Shown: positions 1 to 10,350 of the stretch, piece by piece | Layout of the letters: each line of letters opens with the position of its first letter | How positions within the stretch are numbered: position 1 is the stretch's first letter | Assembly: GCF_024679245.1 (NCBI RefSeq) | Contig: NC_090188.1 | Span: forward strand, 41,198,992 to 41,262,991 | Direction of reading: 5' to 3' | DNA length: 64,000 nucleotides | Origin: Pseudorasbora parva | Taxonomy: Eukaryota; Chordata; Actinopteri; Cypriniformes; Gobionidae | The notes under the pieces: generated by a model | Told to the model about the DNA's origin: nothing | Seen by the model: the letters and a program-made list of their open reading frames with translations, nothing else | The model's database searches: none | Program-made: the position numbers and the translations under genes

Positions 1-185
1 AGCAGCGACAGAGGAAAACACAGAGCCTGATATTATGCAAACATTTACCAATAATGTGGAAAGCGTTTTAAATCTGTTCAGTGGAAAATCCGCTGTGACG
101 AATCTGTCCTCGTCTAACATCTGCTGTAAATCCAGGTAAAACTAGCTGCGTGCACGCGCCCGTCCCCAGATAACATGATCCCCAG

Positions 186-1091
186 TTGATCCGTAACACC
201 GGCGGGAAGAAACAGCTGAATGCAATCAGTGGGCTATCTCGTCAGCTTGCTCAGTTTGCAGCCGATTTTAACGAGCAGTTAACTTTAGTAATCTCCAGGT
301 TGCTGTCCATAGACGATAGGTTGCTTGCTTTGGAGTCGAAAAACTGTGTGGAAGATACTAACTTTAAGAAGAGAAGACGAGTGCCTAAGAGAAGACCAGT
401 CCTAAGATTGCGGTAAGACTGTTATCTAAGCTAAAGTAACCTAAAGCAAAGCTTTTTAAGTAGCACAAGCTGAAATTAGCCTTGTTTTATAAAAGTGTTT
501 TCTTTTTCTGGTCATTTTACAGGAAGCAGCACGCCGTCTTCACAACTTCGTCATAACACTCATTTAATTGTTTTCCAGCTGCATGTAAGACATAGAGACA
601 GTACGCAGGAGGTACAAACATCCAGTTCTTGCATCGCACGCAGAAGCTGTGAAGAGTTCAGCTCGGAGTCGATTGAGAAGAAAGAGGGTAAGATGTATTA
701 GATTAGATCGTTTTTGATCAGTGTGACTATTTTTCAGGTGCATTTTACGCAGTACATCGCGCAATACTGATTGTCTTTATTGTTTGTTTTTACAGCTGCT
801 ACAAGCAAGAAAGAGTGTGTTAGCTGAGGATGAGGTGGGCCTTTGGAAGTGCGCTACCATAGACCTGATGTCTGATGAGGAAGACGGCATCGTTCGCGCG
901 GTGTTTGGATGGACTGTTCGACCAGCCAGGAGCTCGCCGAGCTCTGTGCCACGCTGCAATCGAGATTAGAGGCGATTCCAAAGAACAGGGCAACGCACGA
1001 CAGACGTCTGAAAAATGGACTTAAAACAGACAGAATGGCGCTAGTTACCTACAGCTCTGAAGCGGAAAACAGAGACTTCATGGTGCTGTAG
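186..1091 (+). pseudogene. Decayed multi-exon coding remnant with LMSDEEDG block
   Basis: Three coding-like blocks are bounded by good splice signals: 186-412 (donor gtaaga at 413), 523-687 (acceptor tttacag before 523, donor gtaagat at 688) and 796-1091 (acceptor tttacag). The first block reads as a helical, coiled-coil-like segment ending in a basic stretch (KKRRRVPKRRP). The third has WKCATIDLMSDEEDG and GWTVRP in one frame, then SQELAELCATLQSRLEA and RATHDRRL in another, so one frameshift lies near 915-925. The blocks do not join in a common phase and a stop follows several joins, so I call it a pseudogene. A stop at 1089-1091 is followed by poly(A) signals. From memory, blocks like LMSDEED followed by VRPP and an LxxRL helix occur in a vertebrate family with many transposon-linked copies in fish, but I could not check this. 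The 5' end may extend left of the window, since the frame from base 2 is open to 136. Confidence 0.5.
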
Positions 1092-1171
1092 GATTTTGGG
1101 CTTCTCGTGAGCTTCCTATTGTTGTGTGGGCAGATCTCAAGGTTTTGCATTTGGTTGTGTGTGTTTGTTCT

Positions 1172-1195
1172 AATAAAGCTCTTTCTTTGAATAAA
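1172..1195 (+). promoter_or_regulatory. Two poly(A) signals after coding remnant
   Basis: AATAAA occurs at 1172-1177 and again at 1190-1195, about 80-100 bases after the stop codon at 1089-1091. A TG-rich run lies just before them. The spacing fits a 3' end of the transcript that contained the upstream remnant. Confidence 0.5.
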
Positions 1196-1559
1196 CTGCA
1201 CGTCCCTGGCATATTTTCCTTTCCTCAATAAATGAATGTCCTTGATGGTTATAATAGCGTAGTCCATAGGATAACAATGACATGAATATAAAACATAATA
1301 GCATATCACATGAATATGAATATATACAATTAAAAAATAATATGCAAATCATAATTTTATATATATATGTGTGTAAAATTATTATAATTTGGGGGTTTAA
1401 ATTTATTAATTTATTACCCAGGTTGACCAATAGTAACAGATCTGCCAACCAATCACGAGTGATATTTCTTGTTTCAATGTAGTAGTTTCAACCAATACTG
1501 AGTGAGGAAATTCAAGCCATTCCGGCAAGGCGCCGCCCAGAGCTGCTATTCATATGCTA

Positions 1560-1819
1560 ATTAGAGCCATTAGCGCCGGCGCCAGCATGCCTCCGCAAGC
1601 TCCACATACGTCATGGTTCGTTTCCGTCAATATGTGGCACAGACGAACGCGACGTTCACAGGCTGTAAACTGACGTTAATTGTCGAAAATCAGGGAGATT
1701 TCCGGCCGTTTACGGGGACGAAAATCCCACTTTTCATGCAGTGAATAAGCTGATAACATCACTGTTTTTCTCCGGAGCGACTGTACAGCCAAATCTAATT
1801 TTGTTGTAATATTGTCCTG
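1560..1819 (-). repeat. Dispersed repeat, part 1 (split by foldback element)
   Basis: The stretch ending at 1819 (cagtgaataagctgataaca and following, through actgtacagccaaatctaat) is the reverse complement of 48990-49110. The same repeat resumes at 3198 after the foldback insertion. The family is dispersed. Its other copy ends in a (TCAA)n stretch and carries an aaaccttgggagaaaccaga block that I know from many fish sequences. No coding capacity is seen. Confidence 0.65.
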
Positions 1820-1824
1820 CACTG

Positions 1825-3192
1825 TAAAAAATTATTTAGAAAAAAGTTACCTGGTTGCCTTAAAATTTTGAGTTCATTGAAATTAAAAACTTGAGTTAAT
1901 ACAATGAAAATTTTTTGAGATTCGACAACCTTTATTAACATATTATTCAAAGATTTTGTAAGCATATTGGGTGATTGTGTGTGTTTTATTTATGATGACG
2001 CAGTGAAACATGCCAAATAGTGCTATTTTCATGATTTATAATTTTTTAGCCTCTTACACTCAGGGCCATTTTTTTTGGGATTTCCGCCTGGATTTGGCCG
2101 ACCCAAATTAAAAAGCCTCCCATACATACATACAGTGGTCTAGGTTCAAAGTGTTGGTGTCATTTTACAGGAAACCCTTTGAAGTTACATAAAACACTGC
2201 TAAAAGTGATAAACATGTAAGTATATGTTGTCTAAGCTGCAATAACCCCCCCCCCCCAAAAAAAGGCGTTTTTTTCTTTTTTTTTCTTTCATAAATTTAT
2301 TTTTGAAAGTGTGTAACTCAGGCCCTGTGTGCTCTAGGACCCTGCAGACAGTTTGGGCTGTTTGGGCCACTAAATTACAGAAAATAGTGGAAAAAAGAAG
2401 TTTGTTTGTGTCATGTTGTGTGCCAGATTTACTCAAATGGGTCTGAAGGGATGACACCCCCCCCCCCCCCCCCGACCCTGCTACCCCATACCACCAGCCC
2501 CTCCACCACCATATACAGTGATGTAAATGCAATATTCCAGTGTCATTAAATTAATTATACATGCTGTCTGCAAGGTCCTAGAGCAAACAGGGCTGAGTTA
2601 CACACTTTCAAAAATTAACTTATATAAAAAAAATCAAAAAGCGCCAAATTTTTTGGGGGGTTATAACAGCTTACACAACATATACTTACATGTTTATCAC
2701 TTTTAGCAGTGTTTTATGTAACTTTAAAGGGTTTCCTGTAAAATGACACCAACATTTTGAACCTAGACCACTGTTTGTGTGTATGGGAGGCTTTTCAATT
2801 TGAGTCGGCCAAATCCAGGCGGAAATGACATCAGAGTAATTTAGTGTAAATACATTACTTTGTGTAAAACAAATGCCAAAGTGATGCATATGTCCAGAAA
2901 GAAGAGACTCGAAGCTTTCAAATGGTACCACATATGACATCATAGCTCCTCCACAGACATTTAAAATGGAAAGTAAATACATCACAATGTCATTTCCGAC
3001 CCTGTACCGGGTCCTTGGAGTTTGAGTGGTTAGTGAGGTTCAGATACAATAATATTTTGAGTTTCTATTTATTAAACAAATGTCCTTAATTGTATCAACT
3101 CAAATTTTAAATTTCAATAAACTCAACATTTTAAGGCAACCAGGTTACTTACTTTTTTAAGTTAAATCAACAAAAACCAACACATTTTTTTA
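1825..3192. mobile_element. Foldback DNA transposon, non-autonomous, 5-bp TSD
   Basis: The element is nearly one large inverted repeat. The left end (TAAAAAATTATTT, then gttacctggttgccttaaaa near 1848) matches the inverted right end near 3130-3192. Inner segments also pair: 2077-2270 with 2640-2835, and 2305-2350 with 2560-2615. CACTG flanks it at 1820-1824 and 3193-3197. Because the end and the flank both carry TA, the duplication could be read as up to 7 bases. It sits inside a dispersed repeat whose two halves rejoin across it, so it is younger than that repeat. There is no transposase. The superfamily is not assigned. Confidence 0.75.
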
Positions 3193-3197
3193 CACTG

Positions 3198-3265
3198 TAA
3201 AGCTGCATTGAAACAATCATCATTGTAAAAGCACTATATAAATAAAGTTGATTGATTGATTGATA
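3198..3265 (-). repeat. Dispersed repeat, part 2, with GATT tail
   Basis: This continues the repeat interrupted at 1819. The segment agctgcattgaaacaatcat through gcactatataaataaagttg and a (GATT)n tail matches the reverse complement of 48957-49010. Confidence 0.65.
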
Positions 3266-4945
3266 ATATTAAATGTGCAATTCATTGTATTCAGTTCATT
3301 TCAGCATTGATGGAACGGAAACAGGCCTGTGAAACAACAAAAAGACCTAGCGGAAACCAAAGTGTTGTATCAGCAGTGAACGTCAGTCCTTATTTATCAA
3401 GCTTTGCCTTTCAGTAAATCAAGTAGGATAGTCCCCACAGCCCTGGTGTCAGCAAATCATGTGATGTTGATTTCCCTTCAGCCTTTGCTCTGCATGCGGC
3501 CCATCTTAATCTCTTTCTCTGCGTGCGAGTCTGAGTTGAGAGACTCCATAAAGACAGTCTCACACAGAGCACAATGTTGACTCTTGTCCGTAGGAGCGAG
3601 CTGGAAGTCCTGGAGCCTGACCACGGCCAGAGAAAGAGGCGCAGTAATGGGGAATTTCACGCCCGCTATGGGACCTGCATGACTGAAAGGCCTGGGCTGG
3701 TCGACCGGCCTGCGCCACTTGGGGGGGCGCTATTGTTGAGCAACAACAACATGATGGGTTACATCAGCTTTATAAAAACAGGCAGTGAGATGTTCAGCTG
3801 TCAATGCCGTCTGCATTCTGCAGCCATGTGTTTCTGCCTGGGCGATTGTCACTGATGAAAGCCTCCCTTTCAAAGCTGGATTTGATTTATGTCTAAGTGA
3901 CTCATGATTTGATTTCACTTAGAAGCTGCAGATGGCTGATTGTATCAGCATTTTCATGTCATTAACCCGAGGACCAGTTTGATGATGTACGCCACTGAAA
4001 ATAGTAGCTTTGCTTGTTTTGTTTTTTCGTCCTCATTCTTTTTCATTCATCCATCAAATTTGCTTCAGTTTGTCCATCAAGTGTACACATTCCTCGGTTT
4101 GTTTAACATTTAGTGGACCGTGGGACTCTAGATACATGAATTGTGTTATGGCAGGCCATTAAATGTGTCTGTATGCTTCGTGAGAGAAGGGGAATGCATC
4201 TCTTTTACTGACAAAACCCAGGAATAACGCAGCACGAGGTCTCAAAAACATTGGAGTAACCCTACGTTCTCTTTACTCAGAACATCAAATAGTGTTTACG
4301 AATGTTGGAGGTCTATTGTCTAGTGCATGGCTAGCATTAGCATCAAAGACTCTACTTGTTTCTGGTTTGCAACTTGACATTTTTGAAATTGTCACAAATG
4401 TATTCTGATACTAAGGATGCCAAGAAGGACAATATGGGACACTCTCGGTTTCTCAATAGCGCTTTGTGATTTAAGTAAACCATTGGTGGCAGGTCATAAT
4501 CAGCTACACTGTAAACCAACTCAAATGCTAGCCACAGTTTTTGCCTGCAGCAATGATTGTGCATTATAAGATTACTTGATTAAACTGACTGCTTGCTAAG
4601 CTCTCCCAAAATATAACTAAGAGCAAATGTAGGTGTCCTTATTGGTTTTTATTTGGAAATGAAGACTGACAGTTTAATTCATAGCATGGATTACTGTAGA
4701 AAGAGAGGGAAAAGGAAAAAACAAAACTGTTGTCAGAGTATTAACTTCCCTGGGTATCTTGTGTAGTTATTAGAAGTGCCCTAGCAAAAATGTTTTAAAA
4801 TCGATAATATTAATGTAATGTAAAAAAAAACGGTAACTCTTAATTTTACTGTGTCCTTATTACATTTGTTACATGTACTTACCATAGTAATACATTATGC
4901 ATAATTACATGGAACTAACCCCAAGCCCTATAGTAAGTATTTGTA
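3266..4945. other. Unassigned non-coding stretch
   Basis: I see no convincing exon, RNA gene or element end here. Open frames are short and lack splice or codon support. A stretch near 4830-4930 has the gtaactcttaattttac pattern of the AACACTTTA-type miniature element seen intact at 53918, but only weakly. Confidence 0.4.
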
Positions 4946-5102
4946 GTTCCCTTTCAGTCGGTCACGTTCGACGTACGTCCGAACTGACCCGACGAATTGG
5001 GGATCTGAACTCAATTCGTCGGGTCAGTTCTGACGTACGTCGAAAATGACCGACTGAAAGGGAACGTCTCGGTTACGTATGTAATCCTTGTTCCCTGAAA
5101 CA
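4946..5102 (+). mobile_element. DIRS-family remnant with end-to-end junction
   Basis: Bases 4946-5065 form a near-perfect palindrome centred near 5005. The left arm starts gttccctttcagtcggtca and the right arm ends tgaccgactgaaagggaac. The palindrome is followed directly by gtctcggttacgtatgtaat. In the DIRS element at 32071-36363 the right end is ...gggaac and the left end is gtctcgg..., so this remnant joins right end to left end as in a circular intermediate or an internal complementary region. No coding sequence remains. It is a different subfamily from the full copy, since the sequence next to the junction differs. Confidence 0.6.
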
Positions 5103-5511
5103 CTACTTGACTGATATAGCAGCCTTTAGTACATTGTAAAGTACTTGATTATAATTTTACTTCAGTTTAAATTTCAATATAACAATGAGTTCTTATTTTT
5201 TTAAATGTACTAAACTGGAACTTCATCATTGCAAATGTGTAATTCACTTGAACAGTATTTTAAAGACAACACAAATACTTAGGACAGTAAAAGATGTACT
5301 TAAGTCCTACTTGTATTAAATTTAATTCAATGTACATTTAATCTATAATACATTTTTTCATTACAAATGACATGCAATTAAATGTCTTATTCTTTTAGTG
5401 AATATTATTTCTGTAATAATTACTGTGATCAGTTTTTAAAGTATACTAAACTGTACTTCATTTTCAAACAGGTAAGTTTACTTTTTTAAATAAATAAACA
5501 AATGGATTGAT

Positions 5512-5595
<84 letters not shown>

Positions 5596-7041
5596 ACATT
5601 CTGATGAACAGCATAAACAAGAGTATAAAAAGAGTCAGAAGTAACTGCCTTTATTTCTATTTAGATTTAATCAGGAATCCCATGGCTTGAATTGGAGGCG
5701 ACTGGCAACCTTAGATAAAGCAGACATTCTTTTTGACTACAGGCTATAAAAGAAAACATTTCAAATGTTTGTTTTAATTGTTCGCAGATTCGGCTGCATG
5801 CAGTGAACCAAAATAAAGGTCAGTCTGCACTGGTTCCAGCGTGTGAAAGGACGCGGAACAAGATGATCAAACGGTGAAATGCGCCGGCTTTCAGGCCACT
5901 TGTGTCCCTTCGGCTTATACAAACACAGACCCTTCAAACCCTTTCAGAGTCCGTAGAGGGGGAAGCCTGCTTACATGTCATGAGAAAGAGAAATCCTATC
6001 TAGGGTAGCTGTTCAATTGCCTACCGCTGGGAAAACTTTCACATTTTGTTTTCCACAGATGTGGTTTGGTACACAAATGTGATAAAAATGTACCTTGTGC
6101 ATAAACTTCACATGAGAATGCTCATATTAAAACTATCAGTTACAAGGGTTATTTAGTAAACACAATCTGTGCTGCCACCAGGCACATTTGTTGATCTGCA
6201 TCTGAGTAAAATAAATATTAGCAAGCCTGCACAGGTACATTAAGTGAGGAGTGGGACTTTGTCTTAAGATTTTCCCCTTTCACAATATGAAAAAATGCAT
6301 GCATGTACATTATACACTGGTGTGCTTGACATCTGAGAGGTTTCGGAGGCCGTGGCCAAGTCGGCCCTGTCTCTGACACAATAGATGAGTGTGACTTTGA
6401 GGACAGAGCACCTGCAGCTGAATTGCCGTACTGATGGATGAGCGTGTGCATATTCGGCTGGCAGTGTCTGAACGTGTGAGGGACTGCGGCTTACGTCTGC
6501 AACTGAAGCCCGTGGGATGATCTAATGCTGGCTGCTCCCCAGCCAAACGCCTGGAGAAATATAGCACAACGGAAAATAAATAAAGAAAGCATAGAAAGGG
6601 AAAGTGTATGCTTGCACTCCTTTTAATATCTAGAGATCTGTCTTGTTGTCTGCTGCCTACACACACAGGCCTAAAGGCGTGGTAACATTGGCAAAATTTC
6701 AGCAAAATGTTGCTAGTAAAAAAGGTCTATTATCTATTATCAGTAATGAAGCAATGTATTTGTGAGCTCACAAAGAACACACAAGCACTGGGTCTAATTA
6801 TTAGGGATTTATAGTTCCCTAATAGCTCCAATTCTCACTATTAAGTTAACAACCTGACTTATAAAGCACATATTAATGCCTTGTTCTGCATGACCATATT
6901 CGACATCCCTTAATCTTACCCAATACCTAAACAGTAACACTTTATAATAATGGTCTGTTATTAATAGATAACTATGCAGGAAGTAATGCAGGACTAATGC
7001 GTAGCACTACATTAACACTTCAGCTACTAATATTAACTAAT
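5103..7041. other. Unassigned stretch with one AAAT microsatellite
   Basis: Bases 5513-5596 are (AAAT)n. The rest is AT-rich and shows no exon with both splice sites. Around 6800-7041 there are fragments of the AACACTTTATAATAA-type miniature element family. The LTR element at 7046 inserted into them. Confidence 0.4.
5513..5596. repeat. (AAAT)n microsatellite
   Basis: About 20 uninterrupted tetranucleotide copies. Confidence 0.95.
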
Positions 7042-7246
7042 ATAGTGTAACCCCTTCTGTTCGGACCGGGACTCGAACCCAGGTCTGCCGGCATGAGAGT
7101 CGGACGCTCTAACAAGGAGGCTAAAGGCTGCAACCTCTAACGTCAGTCGCTAGAGCGTCTCTTGAGGTCAGAGGAGTGAGGTTTACTCGCACAGCAACTT
7201 CTACTAGCTGGCCTCCGTTACACTCACCCCCCTAAACCTCACTCCC

Positions 7247-7264
7247 ATCCGGGTCACGGCACCA
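7247..7264 (-). other. Primer-binding site (tRNA-His-like)
   Basis: The plus strand reads ATCCGGGTCACGGCACCA, which looks like a mature tRNA 3' end with CCA. The vertebrate tRNA-His end I remember differs by at most one base. It lies one base from the 5' LTR on the minus strand, the expected position for reverse-transcription priming. Confidence 0.75.
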
Positions 7265-7265
7265 A

Positions 7266-7442
7266 TGTAACCCCTTCTGTTCGGACCGGGACTCGAACCC
7301 AGGTCTGCCGGCATGAGAGTCGGACGCTCTAACAAGGAGGCTAAAGGCTGCAACCTCTAACGTCAGTCGCTAGAGCGTCTCTTGAGGTCAGAGGAGTGAG
7401 GTTTACTCGCACAGCAACTTCTACTAGCTGGCCTCCGTTACA
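7266..7442 (-). promoter_or_regulatory. tRNA-like Pol III promoter inside LTR
   Basis: On the minus strand each LTR contains GGTTCGAGTCC, an exact match to the Pol III B-box consensus GGTTCGANTCC (+ strand 7290-7300 here, 7070-7080 in the other LTR). About 36 bases upstream is TTGTTAGAGCG, which resembles the A box of tRNA-derived SINE heads. The region between reads as a degraded tRNA with an uneven anticodon stem. It is therefore a promoter candidate rather than a functional tRNA. The other LTR carries the same block. Confidence 0.65.
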
Positions 7443-7891
7443 ATAGGAACAAGCTCCCTCAATAAGCTAATCAGTAAGTAACATCGAATTTAGGTAGTCA
7501 GGTGTGTGTGTGCGTGCCCGCCAATCTGTTTGTGACTTTCTGTAGGTGAGTTTTTGTGCACATGTATGTTTGAGTGTGTTTTAAGTACAATTACAAAGCA
7601 ATTCATTGGTTTTGTTTAACTCTGAAACAATTTTCGAGTTGCGTTGTGGTAAAAATAGCTATGGGTAACACCAGCTAATTGAGGAGTGCAACCATTCTAC
7701 GTCATCAACCTAGAACGCAAACAAAATGGCGGCGTCCATAGTCCAAATATAAAATCGATTTTTTAAACAACGTAGATCTTTCATGGGTTTTCTACTACAT
7801 ATTAAAGTAAGAGACATAATTTATGTTATATTAGGCCATACACGTCTCAACACCATGGGATCCCTTTAAGGCCACCTAATATAAAGTGGGT

Positions 7892-8004
<113 letters not shown>

Positions 8005-8019
8005 TGAATGGCTGTGTCC

Positions 8020-8310
8020 AAAGGCTTAGGCAGTGATTTGTTGCTTTACTGGCCTATCAGGCGATGACTCTGAATGGAGCGTTTGTGCAGAAAGGTAACA
8101 GACTTCTAAGAAAGCATAATGGTTTAATGATCTAAATAGAGCTGTGGTGATTATTTAATTACTAAAATACTAATTCCCTGCTATAAATGACATCAAAAGT
8201 GGGAAAAGTTGGTAAAAAATTTACATTTACACACAAACTGACAACCAACCGCAACTTTTAGATTGCATATGTATTTTTTAACTCAACTGTCATGAAATTG
8301 AATACACAGG
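8020..8310. repeat. Unnamed dispersed repeat, copy 1
   Basis: This stretch aligns along its length with 43695-43950. Shared blocks include taggcagtg...ttgttgc, ggtttaatgatcta, atttacacacaaact and ctcaactgtca. I recognise no transposon ends, promoter boxes or coding sequence in either copy. Confidence 0.6.
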
Positions 8311-8551
8311 ATTGGTGTAGGATCTATAATGAAGAGGTTTTTCTAATCAGACAATAACAAATGATTGAATATATAAACAGCTTCAACTGAAGGCCGTTAA
8401 CACATATTTCACACAAACGCTGTCTGAAACAGTCTCAGCATGGCTGCTTGGAAAGGAAGTGACCTTGTTGTAGGTCCATGCTCTCACACTCTTAAGGGCA
8501 AGATAGTAAAGGTAGATAAACACAGGTCTGAGAGGGGTCAATTAGACTGGC

Positions 8552-8663
<112 letters not shown>

Positions 8664-8916
8664 CATCTCACAACGTTTGACCTTTAGCAGTTGTGACCCC
8701 CTAAGAGACATTCCCCATGTAATGCAGAGATAAGGAGGTCGTGAGGTGGTGTCCGGAGAGATTGAGCCATGTGTTATCACTGAACGCAGGTTGTTTCAGG
8801 AGAGACTGATTTATCAGGACTGTCAGTGCTGATTCACAGAACATAGTGCTGTGGATGTCTGACCACCGAGGGACATGTTTGTGCATAGTTAGCGGAGGGT
8901 ACTGGTGATAAGACAT

Positions 8917-8919
<3 letters not shown>

Positions 8920-8990
<71 letters not shown>
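8920..8990. repeat. (CA)n microsatellite
   Basis: Pure CA repeat at the left edge of the first copy of the GGGGACATT repeat unit. Confidence 0.95.
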
Positions 8991-8992
<2 letters not shown>

Positions 8993-9271
8993 TTTTTGTG
9001 ACATATGGGGACATTCCATGGGCGTATGGTTTTTATACAGTACAAACCGTATTGTCTACGCTTGCGCAGTGTAAGGGGATAGAAAACACCCTAACCCTTC
9101 CCCTAAACCTACCCATCACAGGAAAATTTAGATTTTTTTACTTTCTAAAAAAAAACTCGTCCTGTATGATTTATAAGCCTTTAACATGTCCAATGTCCTC
9201 ATATTTCACCCTCTCTTTCTAATACCCATGTCATTATACACATTTGTGTCCTCATATGTCAGAAAAACATG
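8991..9271 (+). repeat. CA-linked GGGGACATT repeat, copy A
   Basis: The unit contains tatggggacattccatggg, gtttttatacagtacaaacc, aaacctacccatcacaggaa and a run of A. It is preceded by (CA)n and ends at a C tract. The same unit recurs at 9305, 9701 and 10162, inverted at 12901, and in part at 19020. The family is familiar from fish genomes, where it commonly borders CA microsatellites. It has no coding capacity. Confidence 0.75.
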
Positions 9272-9274
9272 CCC

Positions 9275-9304
<30 letters not shown>
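9272..9304. repeat. C homopolymer followed by (CA)n
   Basis: About 20 C residues are followed by a short CA run. Confidence 0.9.
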
Positions 9305-9305
<1 letters not shown>

Positions 9306-9571
9306 CTTGTGTTTCCATCTTTTATGGAGACTTTCCATAGGCGTAATTTTTATACTGTACAAACCATATATTCTATCCCCCTACACAGCCCCAGCCCCCT
9401 AAACCTACCCATCACAGGAAATACAGCCTACTGTATTTTTATTTTCTCAAAAAAAACAAAGTCATCCATAATATGTTTTTCCCATGGGGACTAAAAAATG
9501 TTCCCACAAGGACAAGGATTTTGGATATTGCCCTCTTTGTGGGCACATTTTGTCCATATAACGTTCCAGCC
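9305..9571 (+). repeat. CA-linked GGGGACATT repeat, copy B
   Basis: It has the same order of blocks as copy A, including ctaaacctacccatcacagg, and adds the 3' section acaaggattttggatattgc and gggcacattttgtcc that copy A lacks. Confidence 0.75.
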
Positions 9572-9700
<129 letters not shown>

Positions 9701-9985
9701 TGTCGTGTTTTCATGTTTTATGGGGACTTTCCATAGGCGTAATGGATTTCATACTGTACAAACTGTACATCCTATCCCCTTACACTGCCCCAGCCCCTAA
9801 ACCTACCCATCACAGGAAACATTCTGCATTTTTACTTTCTCAAAAAATCTCCTTCTGTGTGATTTATAAGATGTTTTCCTCATGGGGACCTAAAAATGTC
9901 ACCACAAGGACAAGGATTTCGGATATTGCCATCTTTGTGGGGACATTTTGTCCCCATAACGTAGGGATTACCAGGCCGCTAGCAC
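9701..9985 (+). repeat. CA-linked GGGGACATT repeat, copy C
   Basis: This is the most complete unit. It runs from ttatggggactttccatagg through tcacaggaaac to tttgtggggacattttgtcc. Confidence 0.75.
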
Positions 9986-10050
9986 CCACGCACACACGCA
10001 CGCACACACACACGCACGCTAGCACACACAGCCACACACACACGCACGCT

Positions 10051-10148
<98 letters not shown>

Positions 10149-10161
10149 CGCGCGCACACAC
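9986..10161. repeat. (CA)n/(CGCA) compound microsatellite
   Basis: CA repeat interspersed with CGCA and CTAGCA variants at its left side and CGCG at its right end. Confidence 0.95.
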
Positions 10162-10290
10162 TGCCCTTAAACCTACCCATCACAGGACTTTACGGGGAAC
10201 TCTCCATGAGCATAATGGTTTTTATACTGAAAAAACGTTATATTCTCTCCCACTAACCCTGCCCCTAAACCTATCGTCCCAAAACATTTT
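10162..10290 (+). repeat. CA-linked GGGGACATT repeat, copy D (partial)
   Basis: Shuffled partial copy: cttaaacctacccatcacag comes first, then the ggggaactctccatgagcat and tttttatactga blocks. Confidence 0.6.
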
Positions 10291-10293
10291 ATT

Positions 10294-10295
<2 letters not shown>

Positions 10296-10344
<49 letters not shown>
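10296..10344. repeat. (AT)n microsatellite
   Basis: Uninterrupted AT run followed by A residues. Confidence 0.95.

Positions 10345-10350
<6 letters not shown>

Larger units (their letters stand above)
7046..7442 (-). mobile_element. Miniature LTR retrotransposon (TRIM/SMART-like) with tRNA-like LTR
   Basis: Two direct repeats of 177 bp (7046-7222 and 7266-7442) are identical base for base by eye. Each starts TGTAAC and ends GTTACA. The internal part is only 43 bp. The copy of ATAG before the element (7042-7045) is repeated after it (7443-7446). On the minus strand the 5' LTR is followed after one base by TGGTGCCGTGACCCGGAT, the complement of a tRNA 3' end including CCA, most like tRNA-His. 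A purine-rich run (aggtttaggggggtgag) precedes the 3' LTR. No gag or pol is present, so it must move with help from another element. Identical LTRs suggest a recent insertion. Known relatives in form are plant TRIM/SMART elements and Cassandra, which carries a 5S-like promoter. Confidence 0.85.

Noticed and set aside
3574..3855. 93-residue frame with several cysteines
   Set aside because: No splice support, no domain that I recognise, and an equally long antisense frame exists.
7046..7222. A true tRNA gene
   Set aside because: The B box is exact but the anticodon and acceptor stems do not pair properly. The block lies inside a repeated LTR.
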